Counted from the first letter of the stretch, positions 35,671 through 43,219 are shown. The stretch: 48,152 nucleotides of DNA from an uncultured Bacteroidota bacterium (GCA_937920105.1 CALETH010000027.1:1-48152); one strand, 5' to 3'. Notes: a model not told the origin generated them from the letters alone. Numbers and translations: made by a program.

Positions 35671-35894
35671 AATTTTATCACAAGATTTTTTTTACCGTTA
35701 AATAACTCATCTATACCGTTTGTAGCCTAAAACCTACCTTATAATAAATGAGTATTGCATACCCATGGTCCGTTTTTGTAAATTACAGCAATATTTTTGA
35801 CAGACTTTGACAGGCAAAAATATTTGGCTGATAACCAAAAAAGGAATGTTCTACCACCTTGGCAACTTATCACTGCTGCAACGGAGAACAAAAA
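35671..35894. promoter_or_regulatory. Upstream region of cassette 3 with candidate promoter and TTTGG/CCAAA element
   Basis: No gene is visible. A tandem TTTGACAG repeat supplies two TTGACA hexamers (35797 and 35807). The second is 17 nt from GATAAC (35830-35835), a weak -10. This -10 lies inside TTTGGCTGATAACCAAA (35823-35839), an inverted repeat also found in the same place before cassette 5 (40247-40263). Confidence 0.4.
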
Positions 35895-35970
35895 ACAAGG
35901 ATTGGCAAAAAGCCATGAGGGAGTAACACTGTATGCCCAGTTTGTACGTACGGCAAACACAAGATGAGTA
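35895..35970 (+). promoter_or_regulatory. Conserved cassette leader RNA, copy 3
   Basis: Hairpin TGGC-AAAAA-GCCA, then ATGAGGGAGTAACACTGT and GCCCAG. The third hairpin keeps GTTTG/CAAAC but its top pair is T-G instead of T-A, and the loop is changed to a CGTACG-containing sequence. AAGATGAGTA follows. The MPSL frame has 12 codons (35933-35971). It ends 34 nt before the peptide start. Confidence 0.75.
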
Positions 35971-36004
35971 AAAATTACAAACAATGTATTTAAAAGGTAA
36001 AATT

Positions 36005-36172
36005 ATGAACACATTAGAATTAAACGCAATGGGACTTGCACCCATGACAGAAGTTGAAATGCAAGAAGTTGATGGAGGGGGTATATTACTTACGCTGCTT
36101 TTCTTCGCTGTGACTGGAATAATTTTTGGACTTATTGGTTATGGAGCTGCTCGTTACAATAGTGGATGTTAA
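36005..36172 (+). CDS. Double-glycine leader peptide 3
   Basis: A 55-residue precursor. ATG 36005 follows AAAAGG by a normal distance and gives the shared leader; an in-frame ATG at 35984 would add seven residues and lacks a ribosome binding site. The 25-residue leader starts MNTLELNAMGLAPMTEVEM and ends in VDGG. The 30-residue core is hydrophobic with several Gly (FGLIGYGAARYNSGC), including GxxxG spacing typical of helix pairing in two-peptide bacteriocins. It pairs with peptide 4, whose leader differs at two residues only. Confidence 0.8.
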   Translation: MNTLELNAMGLAPMTEVEMQEVDGGGILLTLLFFAVTGIIFGLIGYGAARYNSGC

Positions 36173-36215
36173 AAAAATATTTTTTTTACGTAAGATTTAA
36201 ATCTAATCCAGTATA

Positions 36216-36268
36216 ATGGGAGCAACACTGTATGCCCAGTTTGTTATATGACAAACAAAAGATGAGTA
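36216..36268 (+). promoter_or_regulatory. Conserved cassette leader RNA, copy 4 (lacks first hairpin)
   Basis: The copy starts at ATGGGAGCAACACTGT; the AAGGATTGG and first hairpin are missing and replaced by AATCCAGTATAATG, which contains a perfect TATAAT (36213-36218). The core CACTGTATGCCCAG and stem GTTTGT/ACAAAC (loop TATATG) are intact. The MPSL frame is the longest (21 codons, 36232-36297) and ends 4 nt before the peptide ATG. Confidence 0.7.
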
Positions 36269-36301
36269 TATTTACGAACAATTTATTTAAAAGGTAAAAT
36301 T

Positions 36302-36460
36302 ATGAATACATTAGAATTAAATACAATGGGACTTGTACCCATGACAGAAGTTGAAATGCAAGAAGTTGATGGTGGTTGGTTTCTTCTGGCTATAGCTGCG
36401 ACCATATTGATTTGTTTTGGTATTGGTTATATGATTGGTGAGATGAGGTGTGGGCGTTAA
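36302..36460 (+). CDS. Double-glycine leader peptide 4
   Basis: A 52-residue precursor with AAAAGG ribosome binding site. The leader starts MNTLELNTMGLVPMTEVEM and ends in VDGG; it differs from peptide 3 only by Ala8Thr and Ala12Val. The 27-residue core (WFLLAIAATILICFGIGYM, then IGEMRCGR) is unrelated at the base level to core 3 but has the same style: a hydrophobic segment with Gly pairs and a Cys-containing basic end. A tandem duplicate of cassette 3 with a diverged core. Confidence 0.8.
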   Translation: MNTLELNTMGLVPMTEVEMQEVDGGWFLLAIAATILICFGIGYMIGEMRCGR

Positions 36461-36491
36461 AAAAATGTTTTTATCAGTAAGATTTAAACAT

Positions 36492-36520
36492 AACCGGCGG
36501 TATAATACCGTCGGTTATTT
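36492..36520 (+). terminator. Terminator of peptide cassette 4
   Basis: AACCGGCGGTA and TACCGTCGGTT arms (one mismatch) around TAA, then ATTT. It lies 31 nt after the peptide stop and 135 nt before the membrane fusion protein gene. Confidence 0.65.
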
Positions 36521-36650
36521 AATTAATCTAAAAAGATGTGAGTGTTATCACAACTCCAACAATACAACAGATTTATATCCATAAAATTTCTTATCTTGTG
36601 TTCGCTTTATTATACTCATCTACTTCACTACATATTTACTTAACTACTTA

Positions 36651-37808
36651 ATGCAGTCATTTTCTACCGAATCAACAATATCCTACCTTAGCGAATTACA
36701 AAAAAAAAGTTTTGTTATATACTGGTCAGTATTACTCATCATTATTATTGCCGTCATTGCACTTCCATTTATCACTATAGATATTTCTGTAAAATCCGCA
36801 GGCATACTTCGTCCCGTTGATGAAAAAACGGAACTCAAATCTTCCATCTCCACCGTTATTGATAGCATCTTTTTTAAAGAAGGTGAGAGTGTAAAACGTG
36901 GAGAAAAAATAATCCAACTACGCAAAGAAAATATCGGCATCAAAAAAGCAATGAATGATTTTGAAATTGCCCGCCGCACTCAATACATCAATGATTTACT
37001 CTATCTTACAAAACAATCAGAATTCAATAATTCCACAATAAAAAAATTGCAAAGTCCCGTTTATAAACAACAATACAGTTATTTCATGCTCCAATTATCG
37101 GAACTAAATGCACAAGCGAAGAAAATACAAAATGATATGCGTATAGATGAAGCATTATCAAAAAATAAAATGGTTGCACCCAAAGATGTTTTTGATAGAA
37201 AAATAGAATACGAACGACTTTCTGCAAATATCCAAGCAAGCAAAGAACAACAAATAGCAAAATGGCAGCAAGAACTTGCACAATATCAATTAGAAAAAAA
37301 TCAATATGAAAGTGCAAACCAACAACTCCAAGAAGACGATAATTTTTATTCCATCAAAGCACCAATAGATGGAGTGTTGCAAAATTTTAATAAATATTAT
37401 CAAGGAAGTTTAGTACAAGCAGGGGAAGTGTTGGCAATTATTTCTCCGCAAGCAGAACTGATAGCAGAATGTTATGTGAATACACGAGATGTTGGATTAT
37501 TGAAACTCAATCAAACTGCGTTATTTCAGATAGATGCCTTTGATTATAATTATTTTGGAATTGTTACAGGAAGAATTTTTTCTATCGATAATGATTACAT
37601 CATTATTGAAAACAAGCCAATGTTTAAAGTTCGCTGCTCCGTTGATAAAAAACAATTACACTTAAAAAATGGTTTTACCGGAAATCTCAAAAAAGGAATG
37701 ACATTACAATCACGATTTGTGGTAACAAACCGAACACTCTGGCAATTATTATTTGATAAAATTGATGATTGGGTAAATCCAATCGCACCACAAAAAATTA
37801 CTGAATGA
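36651..37808 (+). CDS. HlyD-family membrane fusion protein of peptide exporter
   Basis: A 385-residue MFP. One membrane helix (~23-45) is followed by a split lipoyl/barrel-sandwich half (ISVKSAGILRPVDEKTEL), a long coiled coil (~85-225, rich in Gln, Glu and Lys), the second lipoyl half (IKAPIDGVLQNFNKYYQGSLVQAGEVLAII) and a beta-barrel region to the end. With the ABC exporter that follows 115 nt later it would carry cleaved peptides across the envelope; an outer membrane channel is not encoded here. Confidence 0.9.
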   Translation: MQSFSTESTISYLSELQKKSFVIYWSVLLIIIIAVIALPFITIDISVKSAGILRPVDEKTELKSSISTVIDSIFFKEGESVKRGEKIIQLRKENIGIKKAMNDFEIARRTQYINDLLYLTKQSEFNNSTIKKLQSPVYKQQYSYFMLQLSELNAQAKKIQNDMRIDEALSKNKMVAPKDVFDRKIEYERLSANIQASKEQQIAKWQQELAQYQLEKNQYESANQQLQEDDNFYSIKAPIDGVLQNFNKYYQGSLVQAGEVLAIISPQAELIAECYVNTRDVGLLKLNQTALFQIDAFDYNYFGIVTGRIFSIDNDYIIIENKPMFKVRCSVDKKQLHLKNGFTGNLKKGMTLQSRFVVTNRTLWQLLFDKIDDWVNPIAPQKITE

Positions 37809-37830
37809 AGTTACGTAAAACACAAAACTT

Positions 37831-37887
37831 GTCATTCTCGCATGCTTCCTCAATAAAAACATTTGAGGACAAGTTTAGCGGGAATCC
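37831..37887. repeat. Composite palindrome between MFP and ABC exporter genes
   Basis: Outer arms GTCATTCTCGC and GCGGGAATCC enclose CCTCAA...TTGAGG, a second hairpin. Same family as 34481-34532, different inner part. Confidence 0.65.
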
Positions 37888-37923
37888 ATTTTTCTGGATA
37901 GTATAGATAATAATTTTTGAACA

Positions 37924-40089
37924 ATGAATCTAAAAAGAGTACAAATACAACAACGAGATATTACTGATTGCGGAGCAGCATGTTTAGCATCCATCGCTGC
38001 ATTTTATAAATTAAAAATTCCCGTTAGCCAAATACGCCAATACGCTGGCACCGATAAAAGAGGAACAAACGTTTTGGGTTTGGTAGAAGCCGCAGAACTT
38101 TTGGGATTTCAAGTAAAGGGAGTGAAAGGCACATTTGAAAGTCTTTCCAAAATTCCACTTCCCGCCATTGCCCACATCAACATTGAAAATAAACTTCTTC
38201 ACTACGTTGTCATTTACAAAGTAGAAAGCAAAACCGTAACAGTGATGGACCCGGGTGATGGAAAGTTTCATGAATATTCTAACGAAGAATTTCAAAAATT
38301 GTGGACAGGTGTTTTAGTGCTTATGCTGCCTGACGAAAAATTCACTACAGGTGATAAAACAACCAGCAACACAAAACGTTTTTTGCAATTAGTAAAACCA
38401 CATCGCAGTGTAATGATACAAGCCCTCATTGGTGCATTAGTGTACACTATATTAGGTTTATCAACTTCAGTATATGTGCAAAAAATAATAGATTTTGTTT
38501 TGGTAGAAGGAAACTTGAGATTACTCAATCTATTAAGTGTGATAATGATAGTGTTGCTCATCTTCCAATTAATTTTAGGAGGAATAAAAAGTTTATTTGC
38601 ACTCAAAACAGGACAGCAAATTGATGCACGATTAATTTTGGGATATTACAAACATCTACTCAATTTACCACAGCGTTTTTTTGATACAATGCGAGTGGGG
38701 GAAATTATCAGCCGTGTGAATGATGCTGTAAAAATTCGAATGTTTATTAATGAAACAGCACTCAATATTATCGTTAATATTTTAATAGTAGGTTTTTCTA
38801 TTGTACTAATGTTTTTTTATTATTGGAAATTAGCAGCAATAATATTGTGTATTATTCCGTTTTATCTTCTTATCTATTATATAAGCAATAAAGTGAATAA
38901 ACGTTGGCAGCGAAAGTTAATGGAAAACAGTGCAGATTTAGAAACTCAATTAGTAGAAAGTCTGAATGCTGTTGGCACCATCAAACGTTTTGGTTTGGAA
39001 GAATATTCGAATAATAAAACAGAAAATAAATTTATCACACTATTACGTTCTATTTATACCAGTACTATTTATAGTATTTACATTGGCTCTGGTTCTGAAT
39101 TTGTAACAAAACTTTTTACTATCATACTTCTTTGGGCAGGAAGTTATTTTGTGATTGAACGTCAACTCACTCCGGGAGAACTTCTCTCATTTTATGCACT
39201 TATTGGATATTTCACTGGTCCCGCATCATCGTTAATTGGAGCAAATAAAAGTGTGCAAGATGCACTTATTGCGTCAGACCGTTTATTTGAAATTATCGAT
39301 TTGGAAATTGAAAGTGATAATCTCAATAAGATAAAACTCACTCCAGAATTAATTGGAGATATACAATTTAATAATGTTCATTTTCGATATGGAACAAGAG
39401 TAACAGTTTTTGAGGGATTGAATTTAACAATCAAAAAAGGAAATACCACAGCAGTTGTGGGTGAAAGTGGAAGCGGAAAATCCACCTTGCTTTCGTTGTT
39501 ACAAAATTTATATCCACTAAAAGAAGGAAATATTTCTATTGGTGGAATTGATATTAATAATATGAGTAATAAAAGTTTGAGAGAGTATGTTGGCATTGTT
39601 CCACAACATATAGATTTATTTGCAGGAAGTATTATTGAAAACATTGCTCTCGGAGAATTAGAACCCGATGCCTATAAAATTTTACAACTTTCCCAAATGT
39701 TAGGAATTAATGATTTTGTAGAAAAATTACCCAACACCTACAACACATACTTAAGTGAACAAGGCGTAAATTTATCCGGCGGACAAAGACAAAGAATTGC
39801 CATTGCTCGTGCCTTATATCGTAATCCTGAAATTCTCATTTTAGATGAAGCCACTTCTCACCTTGACCCTGCTAGTGAACAAAAAGTGCAAACCACACTT
39901 AACTGGTTTAAGCAACAAGGAAAAACCATCATTATCATCGCTCACCGGCTTTCTACCATAAAAAATTGTGATACTATTTTGGTTCTTCACAATGGAAAAT
40001 TAGTAGAAGAAGGTAATCATCAAACTCTCCTCAATAATAACGAAAGTTACTACGCAAAATTGTGGTCTTATAATAGTAGTACGTTATAA
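37924..40089 (+). CDS. C39 peptidase-containing ABC exporter (PCAT)
   Basis: A 721-residue exporter that cuts leaders after Gly-Gly and pumps out the core. The N-terminal C39 peptidase is complete: Gln10 and nucleophile Cys16 in QQRDITDCGAACLA, His93 in LHYVVIYK and Asp109 in VMDPGDGKF. A six-helix transporter domain (~155-430) and the ABC domain follow, with Walker A GESGSGKST (513-521), LSGGQ (617-621) and Walker B ILILDEATSHLD. Together with the MFP and five GG-leader peptides nearby, this is the exporter of the array. Confidence 0.95.
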   Translation: MNLKRVQIQQRDITDCGAACLASIAAFYKLKIPVSQIRQYAGTDKRGTNVLGLVEAAELLGFQVKGVKGTFESLSKIPLPAIAHINIENKLLHYVVIYKVESKTVTVMDPGDGKFHEYSNEEFQKLWTGVLVLMLPDEKFTTGDKTTSNTKRFLQLVKPHRSVMIQALIGALVYTILGLSTSVYVQKIIDFVLVEGNLRLLNLLSVIMIVLLIFQLILGGIKSLFALKTGQQIDARLILGYYKHLLNLPQRFFDTMRVGEIISRVNDAVKIRMFINETALNIIVNILIVGFSIVLMFFYYWKLAAIILCIIPFYLLIYYISNKVNKRWQRKLMENSADLETQLVESLNAVGTIKRFGLEEYSNNKTENKFITLLRSIYTSTIYSIYIGSGSEFVTKLFTIILLWAGSYFVIERQLTPGELLSFYALIGYFTGPASSLIGANKSVQDALIASDRLFEIIDLEIESDNLNKIKLTPELIGDIQFNNVHFRYGTRVTVFEGLNLTIKKGNTTAVVGESGSGKSTLLSLLQNLYPLKEGNISIGGIDINNMSNKSLREYVGIVPQHIDLFAGSIIENIALGELEPDAYKILQLSQMLGINDFVEKLPNTYNTYLSEQGVNLSGGQRQRIAIARALYRNPEILILDEATSHLDPASEQKVQTTLNWFKQQGKTIIIIAHRLSTIKNCDTILVLHNGKLVEEGNHQTLLNNNESYYAKLWSYNSSTL

Positions 40090-40312
40090 TAAGTATTGAT
40101 AAAACTTTTTATTGATATTTAACAACAATAACACCTATTTTTGTTTTTCCTCACACTCATTTCTCTTTTGTATTTTTCATCATAACACTCGCTTTTTTTC
40201 AAGATATATTGTAAGTAATATTTTTTGTTTTAGAAAAAGTAAACTATTTGGCTGGTAACCAAAATGGCAAATTTTACAGCCACGGTAATTACCATTACTA
40301 TAATGTAGAATA
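40090..40312. promoter_or_regulatory. Upstream region of cassette 5
   Basis: No gene. It holds the second copy of the TTTGGCTGGTAACCAAA element (40247-40263), 71 nt before the GGATTGG of leader copy 5, matching the 76 nt seen before copy 3. A perfect TATAAT (40299-40304) is nearby, though without a good -35 at 17 nt. Confidence 0.4.
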
Positions 40313-40388
40313 ATTAAGGATTGGCAAAAGTCATGAGGGAATAACACTGTATGCCCAGTTTGTCTATAACACAAACACAAGACGAGTA
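40313..40388 (+). promoter_or_regulatory. Conserved cassette leader RNA, copy 5
   Basis: First hairpin TGGC-AAAA-GTCA, where a G-C pair has become G-T and the stem is still possible. Then ATGAGGGAATAACACTGT, GCCCAG, stem GTTTGT/ACAAAC with loop CTATAAC, and AAGACGAGTA. The MPSL frame has 12 codons (40351-40389). Just after it, TAATTATTTA/TAAATAATTA (40387-40409) forms a further hairpin that ends next to the ribosome binding site. Confidence 0.75.
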
Positions 40389-40423
40389 ATTATTTACTAT
40401 AAATAATTATAAGGAGTAAAATT

Positions 40424-40582
40424 ATGAAAAACGCATTAGAGGTAAATGTAATTGGAGTAACCCCATTAACACAAAAAGAGTTGAAATACTTTGAAGGTGG
40501 CATGATTCCTGCCATTGTTTATTGGGCTTTCATAGGTGCATATGCTGTTTATATAGACGGTGCTGTTCTTGGAGTTTGGTAA
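40424..40582 (+). CDS. Double-glycine leader peptide 5
   Basis: A 52-residue precursor with ribosome binding site AAGGAG. The 26-residue leader starts MKNALEVNVIGVTPLTQKEL and ends in FEGG. The core, MIPAIVYWAFIGAYAVYIDG followed by AVLGVW, is hydrophobic, rich in aromatic residues and has no Cys. It lies on the far side of the exporter from the other four, with its own leader element and terminator. Confidence 0.78.
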   Translation: MKNALEVNVIGVTPLTQKELKYFEGGMIPAIVYWAFIGAYAVYIDGAVLGVW

Positions 40583-40613
40583 TTAAAATAAATTATGCAA
40601 CAATAAATATAAA

Positions 40614-40646
40614 AACGACAGGTAGTTACATTATCTGTCGTTTTTT
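40614..40646 (+). terminator. Terminator of peptide cassette 5
   Basis: AACGACAG and CTGTCGTT arms, then TTTTTT. Lies 31 nt after the peptide stop. Confidence 0.75.
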
Positions 40647-40715
40647 AATTTTCTTCTCACACTTTTTTTTAATATTATACAATTACAAACATTCATTTAT
40701 TATAGAGGAGTAACA

Positions 40716-41459
40716 ATGTTAACAATTATACTTTGTTTAGTAATCAATATTTCCCATTCACTTATGGAAGGAAAAACTATGAACAACGAATCCGCAAAAA
40801 TTCAACAAGCAAGAAAAGAAGTTGCAGAAGACCCAAAAGATGCTAATGCTCATTATAATTTGGGATTAGCATTAATGAATTCTATAGAACAATCTTTGCG
40901 AGAAGAAAATGGATTAAGTGAAGAAGAAGAAGAAATTGCCCAACAATCCGAAGCAAGTTTTAAAAAAGCATTATCGCTCTCAAAAAATTCTCATGGAAGA
41001 GCATCAATAATGTTAGGATGGCTCTATAAATTTCAAGGAGAATATGAAAAAGCCGTACCACATTTAAAGAATGCATTGGGACTCCCTCCGGAATCTGATG
41101 ATTATTTAAAGGCAGCAGATGTTCTTGCCGTGTGTTATCATGAATTAGGGAAAGATAAAGAAGCATTGAAAGTGGTAAAAGAAGCAATGAAATATCATAA
41201 AAATGATTCAGGGCTTCAAGAAAAACATCGCATTCTTTCCAAAGAAGTAAGTGCACAAGAAAAAGATGAAGCAGCAACAAATGCTAAGTATGACATGCCT
41301 ACCGATGAAAAATCTCAAAAAGCAATGAAACTTGCTGAAGAACTTCAAAAGCAAATGGAAAAAATTATGAATAGTTCTGATACTGAAGATGCAAAACAAA
41401 AGAAAATACAAAAAGCACAAGAAGAGTATCAAAAGAAAGTGATGGAGTTGTATAAATAA
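40716..41459 (+). CDS. TPR protein, possibly exported
   Basis: A 247-residue protein. A short hydrophobic N-terminus (MLTIILCLVINISHS) could be a signal peptide or anchor; a second Met at 40779 would give a cytosolic form, but GAGGAG stands 6 nt before 40716. TPR units are clear: DANAHYNLGLALMNS, GRASIMLGWLYKFQGEYEKAVPHLKNAL and AADVLAVCYHELGKDKEALKV. The last ~70 residues are charged and coiled-coil-like. It directly follows cassette 5, but nothing shows that it works with the peptides. Confidence 0.75.
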   Translation: MLTIILCLVINISHSLMEGKTMNNESAKIQQARKEVAEDPKDANAHYNLGLALMNSIEQSLREENGLSEEEEEIAQQSEASFKKALSLSKNSHGRASIMLGWLYKFQGEYEKAVPHLKNALGLPPESDDYLKAADVLAVCYHELGKDKEALKVVKEAMKYHKNDSGLQEKHRILSKEVSAQEKDEAATNAKYDMPTDEKSQKAMKLAEELQKQMEKIMNSSDTEDAKQKKIQKAQEEYQKKVMELYK

Positions 41460-41517
41460 ATAAGTTGAAGAAAAAAAAAGAATTGCAAACTAGTTTTAAA
41501 AAAGAAGAAACCAAATA

Positions 41518-42339
41518 ATGATAAAGTTATTACAAATAATTATTATTGTATGTATTGTTAATAATGTTTTTGCAAATAATAAAAGTAAAATTTTTCAAGG
41601 TTATGCAAAGCAATTCAAATATTCATATAATGATATAATAGAGAGGCGTTTTTATTTAACCGAATATTACCATTCATTATACGATTCAATAAAGACCTCT
41701 TTCAAATTTGAAACATTACAATTACCTCAAAACGCTACATTTGATTCAGATAAATTAATATTCTACTGGACTCCATCAAAAGAAGATGTTGGGAAACATC
41801 GTTTTAAAATTGTTGGTAAATATAAAGATAATATTGATACATTGGAGACTACATTTGATATTACCAATGAATGGAATTCAACTCTCATACCAGGTTTATC
41901 CTATACCATATATTTTCCCACTGATAAAAATTTGGGTGCGTTTAAAGGTGTTGCAATAAATTATTTGTTAAGTTCTTGGATTGCTGTGAATGAATACCCG
42001 GGACCAAGTCATGGTAATGTTTATACTAAATTTGCAATTCTTTTTTCAGATAAAGAAAATATTAAAGAACTTTTTTTATATGGTATTGGTTTTAATGTTT
42101 CATTTGAAAAAAATGCACAGAGAAATTTTTTAATTCCATATTTTGGATTTGAAATCAGTGGAATTTCACACAATACAATGTCGCATGTAGCAACATTTTC
42201 TCCTGATGTAGGTTTATGGTTTTATTATACAGAAAATATTAATATTGGTGGAAATTTTTCTTATCTTTTTCCAATAAAATATTTTGAAACTATTCGTGGT
42301 TATCAAACAAACATAACTGTTACCTTTTCTTTATGGTAA
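41518..42339 (+). CDS. Unrecognised exported protein, possible outer-membrane beta-barrel
   Basis: A 273-residue protein that I do not recognise. Signal peptide 1-~19 (IIIIVCIVNNVFA). Residues ~60-120 look like an Ig/cadherin-type domain (FDSDKLIFYWTPSKEDVGKHRFKIVGKY). The rest has alternating hydrophobic strands with Gly and aromatic residues, ending ITVTFSLW with a C-terminal aromatic residue, as in outer-membrane barrel proteins. Its stop overlaps the start of the next gene. Confidence 0.65.
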   Translation: MIKLLQIIIIVCIVNNVFANNKSKIFQGYAKQFKYSYNDIIERRFYLTEYYHSLYDSIKTSFKFETLQLPQNATFDSDKLIFYWTPSKEDVGKHRFKIVGKYKDNIDTLETTFDITNEWNSTLIPGLSYTIYFPTDKNLGAFKGVAINYLLSSWIAVNEYPGPSHGNVYTKFAILFSDKENIKELFLYGIGFNVSFEKNAQRNFLIPYFGFEISGISHNTMSHVATFSPDVGLWFYYTENINIGGNFSYLFPIKYFETIRGYQTNITVTFSLW

Positions 42340-43196
42340 TGAAATTTATAGGTATAATTTTCATGATAAGTATCCAATCACAAAATTTTCATTTTAATAT
42401 TCCATTGGGATGGAAAGATGAAACAAACTACAATTTTCAAGCAGAACATGATAAGGAAGAATTGAGAATATTTCAGGAAAAAGTAGAAGAAAATAGTGAT
42501 GAACAAATGATAGAAGAATTTAAAATAAAAATGGAAGCTCTTAAATCTTTTAGTAATAATGAGATTGTTATTGAAAATGAGTTTAATACAAAATTGGGCA
42601 ATGGCTCTGCTCGGGCAATTTGTTATCGTATGCACGAAAATGGTGAAAAATATTATTTTTTTTTTGGTGTAGGTTTAGATAATACTATGCAATTTTCATA
42701 TCGTATCAGTACAGATTACAAAAAAGCCCAAGAAAAATTTGAACATATTCTTAATAGTGTTTCATGGAATGAGAATTCATCGATTATACCGAGCCAATAT
42801 AAGCGTTATTACATATATGAATTTTTTGTAGATGTTCCGAAAGAATTAATCCCCCAAAAAGTATATCTATTTATAGACTCCACTGAACGAATGCGTATTG
42901 CAATAGCAGAGTATGTTACTAATCAGACAAGTCCATTAATTTCATTAATAGAAGAAATTCGTCAGGAAGATATCAAAACAAGTGATTCAACAACGTTTCG
43001 TGTTAATAAAGAGAAAGGTAAGAGCATTCAATATATATTAAAGGAAGAATATGGAGGATTTGAAATAATAGATTCTAGAGAAATTCAGTTTTCTAATGGT
43101 GTATCTCTTCATATTGTAGGAAAATCTCAAAAAGATAATAATGAAGAATTGAAAAAAACAATACAAGATATTATTGATTCAATTTCTATCATATAA
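42339..43196 (+). CDS. Unrecognised exported protein, possibly PsbP/DcrB-like
   Basis: About 285 residues from ATG 42339 (TAATG overlap with the previous gene); an ATG 6 nt earlier is also possible. The N-terminus is hydrophobic (MKFIGIIFMISIQS) and followed by FHFNIPLGWKDETNYNFQAE, then two repeats of a similar layout: FHFNIPLGW...ILNSVSW and FFVDVPKELIP...IIDSISII. The strand-helix pattern resembles the PsbP/DcrB fold; I cannot name a function. Confidence 0.6.
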   Translation: MKFIGIIFMISIQSQNFHFNIPLGWKDETNYNFQAEHDKEELRIFQEKVEENSDEQMIEEFKIKMEALKSFSNNEIVIENEFNTKLGNGSARAICYRMHENGEKYYFFFGVGLDNTMQFSYRISTDYKKAQEKFEHILNSVSWNENSSIIPSQYKRYYIYEFFVDVPKELIPQKVYLFIDSTERMRIAIAEYVTNQTSPLISLIEEIRQEDIKTSDSTTFRVNKEKGKSIQYILKEEYGGFEIIDSREIQFSNGVSLHIVGKSQKDNNEELKKTIQDIIDSISII

Positions 43197-43219
43197 TACA
43201 ACTAAATTGTGAAAAACCT

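Noticed and set aside
35739..35790. Possible sixth, degraded leader element (ATGAGTATTGCATACCC)
   Set aside because: Only loose similarity to the core, no GTTTGT/ACAAAC stem and no peptide gene directly after it.
34716..40388. CRISPR-like array or integron cassette array in the peptide region
   Set aside because: The repeats are 0.3-4 kb apart with genes between them, no cas genes or integrase are seen, and the element lies upstream of each gene rather than after it as attC would.
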